A stretch of DNA of 64,000 bases from Streptomyces polyasparticus (GTDB lineage Bacteria; Actinomycetota; Actinomycetes; Streptomycetales; Streptomycetaceae), in assembly GCF_014493765.1 (NCBI RefSeq), contig NZ_JACTVJ010000012.1:299619-363618 (forward strand), read 5' to 3'. Below, one piece after another: positions 8,102 through 15,755 of this stretch. The position numbers were made by a program, and so were the translations under genes. The notes below the pieces were generated by a model. That model saw only the letters and a program-made list of their open reading frames with translations, was not told where the DNA came from and searched no databases. The first letter of the stretch is position 1; every line of letters starts with the position of its first letter.

Positions 8102-9745
8102 GTGGGTGTGAGCCGAGAGAGCGGCGCGCTGGTGCGCGCGGCGCAGAACGGGGACCGCAGGGCGCAGGCCGATCTGGTCACCGCGTATCTGCCGCTGGTC
8201 TACAACGTCGTGGGCCGTGCGCTCGACGGTCACGCCGATGTCGACGACGTGGTGCAGGACACCATGCTGCGGGCGCTGCGCGGTATCGACGGGCTGCAGG
8301 ATCCGCTGCGGTTCCGCTCGTGGCTCGTGGCGATCGCGGTGAACCAGGTTCGGCGCCACTGGCAGGCGCGGCAGTCGGCGCCGGACGCGTTCGGCCTGCG
8401 TGACGCGTACGAACTGGCCGATCCCGCCGGGGACTTCGTGAACGTCACGATCGTCCGGCTCGGCCTGGAGGGTCAGCGCCGCGAGGTCGCCGAGGCGACG
8501 CGATGGCTGGAGAGCGACGACCGCGAACTGCTCTCGCTGTGGTGGCTCGAGGCCGCGGGCGAGCTGACGCGCCCCGAGCTGGCCGCCGCTCTGGAGATCT
8601 CCGAGCAGCATGCCGCGGTGCGGGTGCAGCGGATGAAGGGCCAGTTGGAGACCGCGCGCGTGGTCGTCCGCGCCCTGGCCGCGCCGCCCTGCCCGGGGCT
8701 CGGCGCGGTGGTCGGGATCTGGGACGGCATACCGTCCGGGCTGTGGCGCAAGCGAATAGCCCGGCATGTACGGGAGTGTCAGCTGTGTTCGCGGCATGCG
8801 GCGGATCTATGGCCGGCCGAGGGACTTCTCGTCGGCTTCGGCCTGGTGCCCGTGGCGGCTGCCGCGGGGGCCGGGCTGTTCGCGGCACTCGGTCTCTACG
8901 GGGAGCCGGCCGCGCAGACGGTGGCGTTCGCGGATCCGGCCGGCGCCTCCTGGGACGCCACGGCGGACGAGCCCTGGGACGCCGGCGGCAGCGATCTGAC
9001 TCCGGCCGGCCCCACGCGGCTCGAGGAGCGCCGGATGCGCGTGCGCAAGCGGCGGCGTACGGCCACGGCGGCGGCAGCGGTCGTGCTGCTCGTCACGGGG
9101 GTGACGGCCGTGGGGATCGATCTGATGTCACCCGACTCGGACAGCGACAAGGTGCAGGCGGCCACGGCCACCGCCTCGGACAGTCCGTCCGAAGCGGAGA
9201 GCACCGCGGCCGAGACACAGTCGCCGAGCCCGTCCGTATCGAAGTCGCCCTCGCCCTCCGCCTCCAAGAAGCCCTCGCGGACGGCCAAGCCGACCCCGAC
9301 CACACCCAAGCCGCAGCCGACGAAGACCAGGACGACCGAGCCCGCGCCGGCCCCGAAGCCGCCGGCGAACCCGGGCGGCACGCATGCGCAGCAGGTGCTC
9401 GCGCTGGTGAACGCCGAGCGCGCGAAGGCCGGTTGCTCGCCCGTGACCATGGACAGCCGGCTCTCGAAGGCGGCCCAGCTGCACAGCGAGGACATGTCGG
9501 CGAACAACTACTTCAGCCACACCAGCCAGGACGGCCGCACCTTCGTCGACCGCGCGAAAGCCCAAGGCGTCGACAACCCGGGCGCGGAGAACATCGCCCG
9601 CGGCCAGAGCTCGGCACGGAGCGTCATGGACGCGTGGATGAACTCGGAGGGCCACCGCGCCAACATCCTCAACTGCGGCCTGAAGACCATGGGGTTGGGC
9701 GTGGTGACGAGCGACTGGACCTGGACGCAGATGTTCGGCTGGTAG
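8102..9745 (+). CDS. ECF sigma factor fused to zinc-finger-like segment, TM helix and extracytoplasmic CAP/SCP domain
   Basis: 547 residues, much longer than a normal ECF sigma factor (about 180-200). Order: sigma region 2 (about 25-85, core DVDDVVQDTMLRALRG), sigma region 4 (about 135-190), an H-x3-C-x2-C motif near residues 222-229 (HVRECQLC) like zinc anti-sigma domains, a single TM helix near 320-343 after a basic stretch, a Pro/Ser/Thr/Lys-rich linker (350-425), and a C-terminal CAP/SCP (PF00188-like) domain with NPGAENIA and EGHRANIL. The topology puts the sigma domains inside and CAP outside. Sigma release by proteolysis or by the zinc segment is inferred, as proposed for other membrane-anchored Streptomyces ECF proteins. 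No separate anti-sigma gene is adjacent. Confidence 0.9.
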   Translation: MGVSRESGALVRAAQNGDRRAQADLVTAYLPLVYNVVGRALDGHADVDDVVQDTMLRALRGIDGLQDPLRFRSWLVAIAVNQVRRHWQARQSAPDAFGLRDAYELADPAGDFVNVTIVRLGLEGQRREVAEATRWLESDDRELLSLWWLEAAGELTRPELAAALEISEQHAAVRVQRMKGQLETARVVVRALAAPPCPGLGAVVGIWDGIPSGLWRKRIARHVRECQLCSRHAADLWPAEGLLVGFGLVPVAAAAGAGLFAALGLYGEPAAQTVAFADPAGASWDATADEPWDAGGSDLTPAGPTRLEERRMRVRKRRRTATAAAAVVLLVTGVTAVGIDLMSPDSDSDKVQAATATASDSPSEAESTAAETQSPSPSVSKSPSPSASKKPSRTAKPTPTTPKPQPTKTRTTEPAPAPKPPANPGGTHAQQVLALVNAERAKAGCSPVTMDSRLSKAAQLHSEDMSANNYFSHTSQDGRTFVDRAKAQGVDNPGAENIARGQSSARSVMDAWMNSEGHRANILNCGLKTMGLGVVTSDWTWTQMFGW

Positions 9746-9762
9746 CCCCGGCCGCGGGTCTG

Positions 9763-9885
9763 CGGATCAGAGCCGCCTGCCTACTTCCGGATCAGGGCTG
9801 CTTGCCCACTTCTGGATGAGGGCTGCTTGCCCACTTCCGGATGAGGGCTGCTTGTCCCTCCAGATCAGGGCCTCTTGCCCTCTTC
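9763..9885. repeat. five tandem copies of a ~25-bp unit at the 3' end of the dehydratase gene
   Basis: Units begin at 9763, 9788, 9813, 9838 and 9862 and are 24-25 bases long, with core GGATCAGGGCTGCTTGCCC. The rightmost unit contains the last codons and stop (EEGKRP-stop) of the minus-strand dehydratase gene; the other four lie downstream of that stop. The array fills the space between two convergent genes. It looks like repeated duplication of a gene's 3' end. No palindrome or spacer pattern suggests CRISPR. Confidence 0.85.
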
Positions 9886-11043
9886 GTGGCGGGCGACTGT
9901 CCAGGCGCGGGCCTGCTCGCTGAGCGTGATGCCGAGTCCGGGGCGCCCGGACAGGTGCATCCGGCCGTCGCGTATCTCAAGACGCTCCTCGAACAGCGGG
10001 TACAGCCAGTCGAAGTGCTCGACCCAGGGTTCGATCGGGTACGCGGCGGCCAGATGCAGATGGATCTCCATCGCGAAGTGCGGCGCGAGCTGCAGCTGAT
10101 GGTGTTCGGCGAGCGCGGCCAGCTTCAGGAACTGGGTGATGCCGCCGATCCGCGGAGCGTCGGGCTGGATGATGTCGGCGGCTTGGTGCCGGATGAGCTC
10201 GACGTGTTCGGCGACGCTCGCGAGCATCTCGCCGGTGGCCACGGGGGTGTCGAGCGAGGCGGCGAGAGCCGCATGCCCTTGCGCGTCGTAAGCGTCGAGC
10301 GGCTCCTCGATCCAGGCGAGTCCGAACTCCTCCATGGACCGACCCATCCGCTGTGCGGTGGTCCTGTCCCACTGCTGGTTGGCGTCGACCATCAACGGCA
10401 CGTCCTCGCCGATGTGTTCGCGTACGGCCGCGAGCCGGCGCAGGTCGTGCCTGCCGTCCGGGTGCCCGACCTTGATCTTGATGCCGCCGATGCCGCTCGC
10501 CAGCGAGGCGCTCGCGTTGGTGAGCACGTCCTCGACCGGTACGTGCAGAAAGCCGCCGGAGGTGTTGTAGCAGCGCACGGAGTCGCGGTGGGCGCCGAGC
10601 AGTTTGGCCAGCGGCAACCCGGCCCGCTTGGCCTTCAGATCCCACAACGCCACGTCGTACGCTGCGACGGCCTGCGTGGCCAGACCGCTGCGCCCGACGG
10701 AGGCACCCGCCCACACGAGCTTGGTCCAGATCCTGCCGATGTCGCTCGGATCCTCACCGATGAGCTGCCCGGCGATCTCCCGCGCGTGTGCGAACTGCCC
10801 CGGCCCGCCGGCCCGCTTGGAGTAGCTGAACCCGACGCCCTCGCGGCCCTGTTCCGTGGCGATCTCGGCGAACAGGAAGGCCACTTCGCTCATGGGCTGC
10901 TGGCGCCCGGTGAACACCTTGGCATCGCTGATCGGTGCGGCCAGCGGCAGCGTCACCGAGGAAAGGCGCAGCCAGGCGATGCGGTCGGGGGCGGCGTCGC
11001 CCGCGAAGGGCGCGGAGGAGGACGTGTACGGCGTGGTCACCAC
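9865..11043 (-). CDS. enolase-superfamily sugar-acid dehydratase (talarate/galactarate dehydratase-like)
   Basis: A 392-residue mandelate racemase/muconate lactonising-type enzyme that abstracts a proton alpha to a carboxylate using Mg2+. Seen: the catalytic lysine motif GIKIKVGHPD, metal ligands in VDANQQWD, IEEPL and TGEM, and the catalytic histidine block PHFAMEIHLHLA. The D-A-N-Q-Q-W-D and H-F-A-M-E-I-H-L-H blocks resemble L-talarate/galactarate dehydratases, so a hexarate dehydration role is likely. It stands alone, with no aldolase or transporter next to it. Its stop codon lies inside a 25-bp tandem repeat array. The N-terminal 25 residues look disordered. Confidence 0.85.
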   Translation of the reverse strand: MVTTPYTSSSAPFAGDAAPDRIAWLRLSSVTLPLAAPISDAKVFTGRQQPMSEVAFLFAEIATEQGREGVGFSYSKRAGGPGQFAHAREIAGQLIGEDPSDIGRIWTKLVWAGASVGRSGLATQAVAAYDVALWDLKAKRAGLPLAKLLGAHRDSVRCYNTSGGFLHVPVEDVLTNASASLASGIGGIKIKVGHPDGRHDLRRLAAVREHIGEDVPLMVDANQQWDRTTAQRMGRSMEEFGLAWIEEPLDAYDAQGHAALAASLDTPVATGEMLASVAEHVELIRHQAADIIQPDAPRIGGITQFLKLAALAEHHQLQLAPHFAMEIHLHLAAAYPIEPWVEHFDWLYPLFEERLEIRDGRMHLSGRPGLGITLSEQARAWTVARHEEGKRP

Positions 11044-11179
11044 GGTGGATCCCTGGGTCGGGGCGGGACGGCTGGCGCCTCGAACGCTACGGTCGGCGAT
11101 CGATCACGTCCATCCTGAGTTTCCCCATGGACCGGCTTCACGGCGTGCGCGGCGTTCCCGTCCACGGGCCGGAACTTGG

Positions 11180-11208
11180 TGGTCACGCCGCCGGGCAGTG
11201 CTTAGGAT
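11180..11208 (+). promoter_or_regulatory. candidate promoter of a leaderless transcript
   Basis: A -35-like TGGTCA (11180-11185) and a -10-like TAGGAT (11203-11208) are separated by exactly 17 bases. The ATG at 11217 follows the -10 by 8 bases, so transcription would begin at or next to the start codon. No Shine-Dalgarno sequence is present, which supports a leaderless mRNA, common in Streptomyces. Confidence 0.5.
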
Positions 11209-11216
11209 CCCGGGCC

Positions 11217-11948
11217 ATGGACATCGCCGAGCACATTGCCATCCTGCGCGCGGAGGGCCGACTCCTCGCCGACAGCGCCGAGTCCGCCGGACCCGACGCT
11301 GCCGTTGCCACCTGTCCCGGATGGCAGGTGCGGGATCTGCTGAAGCACACCGGGGCCGTGCACCGCTGGGCCACCGGGTACGTCGTGCAGAAGCACACCG
11401 AGCGGCGGCCGTTGGGCGAGGCGCCCGACCTGGACGGCGACGCGCTGGTCGGATGGTTCCGCGAGGGGCACGGACTGCTTGTCGAGGCGCTGGAGCAGGC
11501 GCCCGACGATCTCGAGTGCTGGGCGTTCCTGCCGGCCCCGTCGCCGCGGGCCTTCTGGGCACGACGGCAGGCGCACGAGACGGCGGTGCACCGCGTGGAC
11601 TCGGATTCGGCGCTGCGTCCAGGCGCATACCAGGGCATCGGCTCCGCGTTCGCCGCCGACGGCATCGACGAGCTCCTGACCGGCTTCCACGCGAGGGAAC
11701 GCAGCCGGGTCCGCAGCGAGGAGCCCAAGGTGCTGCGGGTCCGCACCACCGACGAGGACGCCGTGTGGACCGTACGCATCACGGACAAGCCCCCGGCGAC
11801 GACCCCGGGCGAGGAGGGCGAGGCCGACTGCGAAATCAGCGGACCGGCCGCGCAGCTCTACCTGGCCCTGTGGAACCGCCTGCCCCTCCCCCAGGCCACC
11901 GGCGACGCCGCCGTGGCCCGGCTGTGGCAGGAGACTTCGGCGGTCTGA
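11217..11948 (+). CDS. maleylpyruvate isomerase family (MDMPI) mycothiol-dependent enzyme
   Basis: A 243-residue cytoplasmic protein of the DinB-like MDMPI family. The N-terminal helical bundle has TCPGWQVRDLLKHTGAVHRW, with the conserved histidine, and a second histidine block RQAHETAVHRVD. A C-terminal alpha/beta domain ends in LYLALWNRLPL. Family members use mycothiol and a divalent metal, but most Streptomyces paralogues have unknown substrates. A longer upstream frame exists, but the family start and a promoter 8 bases upstream favour ATG 11217. It diverges from the dehydratase gene. Confidence 0.85.
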   Translation: MDIAEHIAILRAEGRLLADSAESAGPDAAVATCPGWQVRDLLKHTGAVHRWATGYVVQKHTERRPLGEAPDLDGDALVGWFREGHGLLVEALEQAPDDLECWAFLPAPSPRAFWARRQAHETAVHRVDSDSALRPGAYQGIGSAFAADGIDELLTGFHARERSRVRSEEPKVLRVRTTDEDAVWTVRITDKPPATTPGEEGEADCEISGPAAQLYLALWNRLPLPQATGDAAVARLWQETSAV

Positions 11949-11997
11949 GGCGGCGAAGGGCCCCACCGGCCGTTCCGCAGGCGCCACAATGACCTGT

Positions 11998-12273
11998 ATG
12001 GGAACCCGTACGCAGGCACAACGAGACGCCGCCACGGTCGAGATCGGCTATGCGCTGGTCTCGGCCGTGTTCCTCGCCGCGCTGGTGTTCGCCGTGGTGG
12101 CCGGCCCGGCCTGGGCCTTCGGTCTCCCCCGCGGTCCACGCGACGTCCTGGTGGGTGCCGGGGCCGTGCTCGCGCCGATCGCCTTTCTCGTACGGGTCGT
12201 CAGTGTGCTGTGGCGTTTCCGGAACGCCGGCCGTCAGCCGAGCCAGCCCGGTCGGACCAGCCCCGACTCGTAG
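11998..12273 (+). CDS. small membrane protein, DUF6332-like
   Basis: A 91-residue protein with two hydrophobic helices (about 15-37 and 50-70) and polar ends, starting MGTRTQAQRDAATVEIGYAL. It resembles a small Streptomyces membrane-protein family that I recall as DUF6332; function unknown. ATG 11998 is preferred to ATG 11989 because a CACAAT element 7 bases upstream fits a leaderless start and no ribosome-binding site is visible. The last 40 bases overlap the 3' end of the convergent response regulator gene. Confidence 0.7.
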   Translation: MGTRTQAQRDAATVEIGYALVSAVFLAALVFAVVAGPAWAFGLPRGPRDVLVGAGAVLAPIAFLVRVVSVLWRFRNAGRQPSQPGRTSPDS

Positions 12274-12899
12274 GCGAGCACGACCAGTTGGGCGCGGTCG
12301 CGGGCGCCCAGTTTGACCATGGTGCGGCTGACGTGGGTCTTCGCCGTCAGCGGGGAGACCACGAGGCGGCGGGCGATCTCCTCGTTCGACAGACCGATGC
12401 CGACCAGAGCCATCACCTCGCGTTCCCGCTCGGTGAGTTCACCGAGGCTCTGCTCGATCGCGGGTTCCTTGGAACGCGCCGCGAACTCCGAGATCAGCCG
12501 CCGCGTCACGCCCGGCGACAGCAGCGCGTCCCCGTCGACCACCGCCCGTACCGCCCGCAGGAGTTCCTCGGGCTCGGTGTCCTTCACGAGGAAGCCCGAC
12601 GCGCCGGCCCGGATGGCTTCGAAGACGTACTCGTCGAGCTCGAAGGTCGTCAGCATCACGACCTTCACGGCGGCGAGTCCGGGATCGTCGGTGATACGGC
12701 GGGTCGCGGCGAGTCCGTCGAGCAGCGGCATCCGGATGTCCATCAGGACGACGTCCGGGCGCAGTTCGCCCACCCGGCGCAGCGCCTCCTCGCCGTCGGC
12801 CGCCTCGCCGGCCACCTCGATGTCCGGCTGTGCGTCGAGCAACGCCTTGAACCCGGCCCGGACCAGCGACTGGTCGTCGGCGAGCAGTACCCGGATCAT
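12234..12899 (-). CDS. NarL/LuxR-type response regulator
   Basis: A 221-residue DNA-binding response regulator. The receiver domain (1-120) has the acidic pair in LLADDQ, the phospho-acceptor aspartate in VVLMDIRMP and a conserved lysine in FLVKDTEP. The C-terminal LuxR helix-turn-helix (about 150-210) has ELTEREREVMALVGIGLSN and TAKTHVSRTMVKL. Its start overlaps the histidine kinase stop by 4 bases (ATGA), so the pair is co-translated. Targets are unknown. Confidence 0.95.
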   Translation of the reverse strand: MIRVLLADDQSLVRAGFKALLDAQPDIEVAGEAADGEEALRRVGELRPDVVLMDIRMPLLDGLAATRRITDDPGLAAVKVVMLTTFELDEYVFEAIRAGASGFLVKDTEPEELLRAVRAVVDGDALLSPGVTRRLISEFAARSKEPAIEQSLGELTEREREVMALVGIGLSNEEIARRLVVSPLTAKTHVSRTMVKLGARDRAQLVVLAYESGLVRPGWLG

Positions 12900-14203
12900 G
12901 GCGTGGTCTCCTTGGGACGCAGGGGAATCAGGGCCCGCACCCGGAAACCGCCGTCCTGGCGCGGACCAGCCTCGATCGTGCCACCCAGGGCCGCCGCACG
13001 CTCCCGCATTCCGGCAAGCCCGTTGCCGCTGCCGCCCGCGTCGGCCCCCGAGGCGGGACCGTCGTCGTCGACCAGGAGCTCCAGTTCACTCGTCCCGTAG
13101 CCGATCGTGACCCTGGCGGCGCGCGAGCCCGAATGCCGTACGACATTGGTCAGCGCTTCCTGGACGATACGGAACGCCGCGAGGTCGGCGCCGGGTGCGA
13201 GCGGCACCTCCTTGCCCTGGCGGGTCACCTCCACGGTGAGCCCGGCGCTCGACGCCTGCTGGACCAGTTCGGGCAGCCGGTCGAGGCCCGGGGCCGGCGC
13301 GCGAGGTGCGTCACCGGGTGCCCGAAGCGATTCGAGGACCTGGCGCACCTCGCCGAGTGCTTCCTTGCTGGCCGACTTGATGGTGGTCAGGGCGGTGCGG
13401 GCCTGCTCGGGGTCGGCGTCGAGCAGCGCGAGTCCCACCCCTGCCTGCACATTGATGACCGAGATGGAGTGCGCGAGCACGTCATGCAGTTCCCGGGCGA
13501 TCCGCAGCCGCTCCTCGTCCGCCCTGCGGCGCGCGGCCTCGGCCCGCTCGGCGCGTTCCCTGGCCCACTGTTCGCGGCGCACCCGGGCCAGCTCGGCGAC
13601 GGCCACGATGGCCACCACCCAGGCGGCGACGACCAGTTCACCGCTCCAGGACGCGGCGGAGTCGCCGGAGGGCGGCAACCAGCGGTAGAGCCAGTGGGCG
13701 ATCAGCAGATGCCCGAGCCACAGCATCCCGATGGCCGCCCACGCCGCCCGCCGGTGCCCGGCGACGATCGCGGCGAACACCGCGAAGGCGACCGTGACGA
13801 AGACCGGGCCGTACGCGTATCCGGCGCCGAGGTAGACCATGGTCGTGGCGGCGACCGCGAACACCACCTGCACCGGGTACTTCTTGCGCAACAGGAGCAG
13901 TGCGGTGCCCGCGAAGAGCAGGGCGCGCGCGAAGGCGTCGAGGCCGTTGCGGTAGTCGGTCTGCGCGTGGGCGGCGAAGCCGCTGCCCACCTGCACGAAG
14001 ACCGTGATCACCAGGGTGGAGATCCAGGGCAGGCCACCGCGCTCCAGCCACCGCCAGGGCCCGGACGGACCACCGTCTCCCCGCTTCCACGGTCCGCGCG
14101 GACCGCCGCCCTCCGCCCACCTCCACGGTCCGGGCGGGCCGTCGCGCCACGGCGGTCCGCCCCAGGAACGCGTCGGATGCCCGGGGGTCTGCTGATCTGC
14201 CAT
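12896..14203 (-). CDS. sensor histidine kinase (HisKA_3 type) with Trp/Pro/Gly-rich N-terminus
   Basis: A 435-residue membrane kinase paired with the downstream response regulator. Residues 1-53 are cytoplasmic and unusual: repeated GPW and WRW units within Gly-Pro-rich sequence. About five to six TM helices follow (55-190). The HisKA_3 dimerisation segment has the phospho-acceptor histidine in RIARELHDVLAHS, and the HATPase domain has ALTNVVRHS, DDDGP and GNGLAGMRERA. The signal is unknown; there is no large extracellular domain, so sensing is probably within the membrane. Confidence 0.93.
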   Translation of the reverse strand: MADQQTPGHPTRSWGGPPWRDGPPGPWRWAEGGGPRGPWKRGDGGPSGPWRWLERGGLPWISTLVITVFVQVGSGFAAHAQTDYRNGLDAFARALLFAGTALLLLRKKYPVQVVFAVAATTMVYLGAGYAYGPVFVTVAFAVFAAIVAGHRRAAWAAIGMLWLGHLLIAHWLYRWLPPSGDSAASWSGELVVAAWVVAIVAVAELARVRREQWARERAERAEAARRRADEERLRIARELHDVLAHSISVINVQAGVGLALLDADPEQARTALTTIKSASKEALGEVRQVLESLRAPGDAPRAPAPGLDRLPELVQQASSAGLTVEVTRQGKEVPLAPGADLAAFRIVQEALTNVVRHSGSRAARVTIGYGTSELELLVDDDGPASGADAGGSGNGLAGMRERAAALGGTIEAGPRQDGGFRVRALIPLRPKETTP

Positions 14204-14315
14204 ACGGCCACGCTAGACCGCACGGACGTGCGGCGACGTCAGCCGAGGGAGGTGAGCGTGTGTACTCCTGGTGAAGTACGCGGCGACCTGGGCGTGGGCC
14301 CGCCCGCCGCGGCCG

Positions 14316-15578
14316 TCACGCCTCCGGCCGGCCCGACTGAGCAGGCTGAGCGGGCTGAGCGGGCTCCCGGTCCAGCGCGCTGATCGCCCGCCGCGCCATC
14401 GGATGCGTGCGCACGATCTCGGCCAGCGAGGTGGAACCCTGCACGATCCGTACGAACGCGTTCCACGCGGGCCTGAAGCCCGTGATCGCCGCGTGCAGCA
14501 TGCCGGGCCTGCGCTCGAACAGGGTGAGGACCCGGCGTCCCATGTTCATCTCGACACCGAGGCCCGCCTTGACGGCGAAGGTGTAGTTGAGCGCCTGGCG
14601 CCGCGCGTCGACCGCGTCATGTGCCTCGGCGATCCGTACGGCCCACTCCCCGGCGAGCCGTCCCGAGCGCAGCGCGTACGAGATGCCCTCGCGGGTCCAC
14701 GGCTCGAGCAGGCCGGCCGCGTCTCCGCAGACCAGGACGCGGCCGCGGGAGAGCGGCGAGTCATCCGTACGGCAGCGGGTGAGGTGACCGCTGGAGATCG
14801 ACGGCTCGAACCCGGCAAGACCCAGGCGCCCGATGAAGTCCTCCAGATAGCGCTTGGTCGCCGCACCCTCGCCGCGCGCCGAGATCACACCGACGGTCAG
14901 GGTGTCGCCCTTGGGGAAGACCCATCCGTAACTCCCGGGCAGCGGGCCCCAGTCGATGAGGACACGGCCCTTCCAGTCCTCGGCGACGGTCGGCGGCACG
15001 GGGATCTCGGCTTCCAGGCCGAGATCGACCTGGTCGAGCTTCACCCCGACGTGTGCTCCTATCCGGCTGGCGCTGCCGTCCGCGCCGACCACCGCGCGGG
15101 CGAGGACCGTCTCGCCGTCGCTCAGGACCACCGCGACCGTACGCCGGTCGGGCACCTCGGGGCCGTGCTGCTCCACGCGCGAGACGGTGGCGCCCGTGCG
15201 CAGTTCGGCACCGGCCTTCTGCGCCGACTCGACCAGCTGCTGGTCGAACTCGGGGCGGTTGATCAGGCCGAACAGCATCTTCTTGGAGCGGCGGGTGCGC
15301 GTGAACTTCCCGTCGAGGGCGAAGGTCACGGCATAGATCTTGTCCTTGAGCGGCAGCTCGAAGCCCGGCGGCAGGGCGTCACGCGAAGGGCCGATGATCC
15401 CGCCGCCGCAGGTCTTGTACCGCGGCAGCTCCGCCTTCTCCAGAAGCAGGACGCGCCGTCCGGCGACGGCGGCCGCATAGGCAGCCGATGCTCCGGCGGG
15501 GCCCCCGCCCACCACCACGACGTCCCATACCTCGGGGGTCTCGTCCGGGGCGTTACGGTCCGCGTTCTCGCTGCTCAC
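14316..15578 (-). CDS. geranylgeranyl reductase family FAD-dependent oxidoreductase
   Basis: A 420-residue flavoprotein that reduces isoprenoid or related double bonds. The N-terminal FAD fold reads VVVVGGGPAGASAAYAAA, followed by CGGGIIG, the family cysteine-glycine block. The mid-protein ADG in VVGADGSASRIG and the C-terminal GDAAGLLEPWTREGISYAL bind FAD. The open frame runs far upstream through the antisense of the next gene, but family alignment and GTG 15578 (preceded by GGAG) mark the start. The last 20 residues are a low-complexity PAQPAQPAQ tail. It may act on menaquinone or polyprenyl substrates; the substrate is not determined. Confidence 0.88.
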   Translation of the reverse strand: MSSENADRNAPDETPEVWDVVVVGGGPAGASAAYAAAVAGRRVLLLEKAELPRYKTCGGGIIGPSRDALPPGFELPLKDKIYAVTFALDGKFTRTRRSKKMLFGLINRPEFDQQLVESAQKAGAELRTGATVSRVEQHGPEVPDRRTVAVVLSDGETVLARAVVGADGSASRIGAHVGVKLDQVDLGLEAEIPVPPTVAEDWKGRVLIDWGPLPGSYGWVFPKGDTLTVGVISARGEGAATKRYLEDFIGRLGLAGFEPSISSGHLTRCRTDDSPLSRGRVLVCGDAAGLLEPWTREGISYALRSGRLAGEWAVRIAEAHDAVDARRQALNYTFAVKAGLGVEMNMGRRVLTLFERRPGMLHAAITGFRPAWNAFVRIVQGSTSLAEIVRTHPMARRAISALDREPAQPAQPAQSGRPEA

Positions 15579-15755
15579 GATGGCCTGCTGCTCCGATCCG
15601 GCTGACTGCGGCTGCTTTCCAGGGCATCCTACGGCGGACGCGGAGGCCCCCCCGCCGCCGGAACAGGGCCTCTCCCCTTGTGAAAAGATCGTCGTGCGGA
15701 TACCTGCACAACCTCCGCACACCTGTACAACGTCGCATCCCTCAGGAGCGTGCCC

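Noticed and set aside
9763-9885. CRISPR-like array
   Set aside because: The copies are directly contiguous with no unique spacers, and the unit derives from the 3' end of the adjacent gene; no cas genes.
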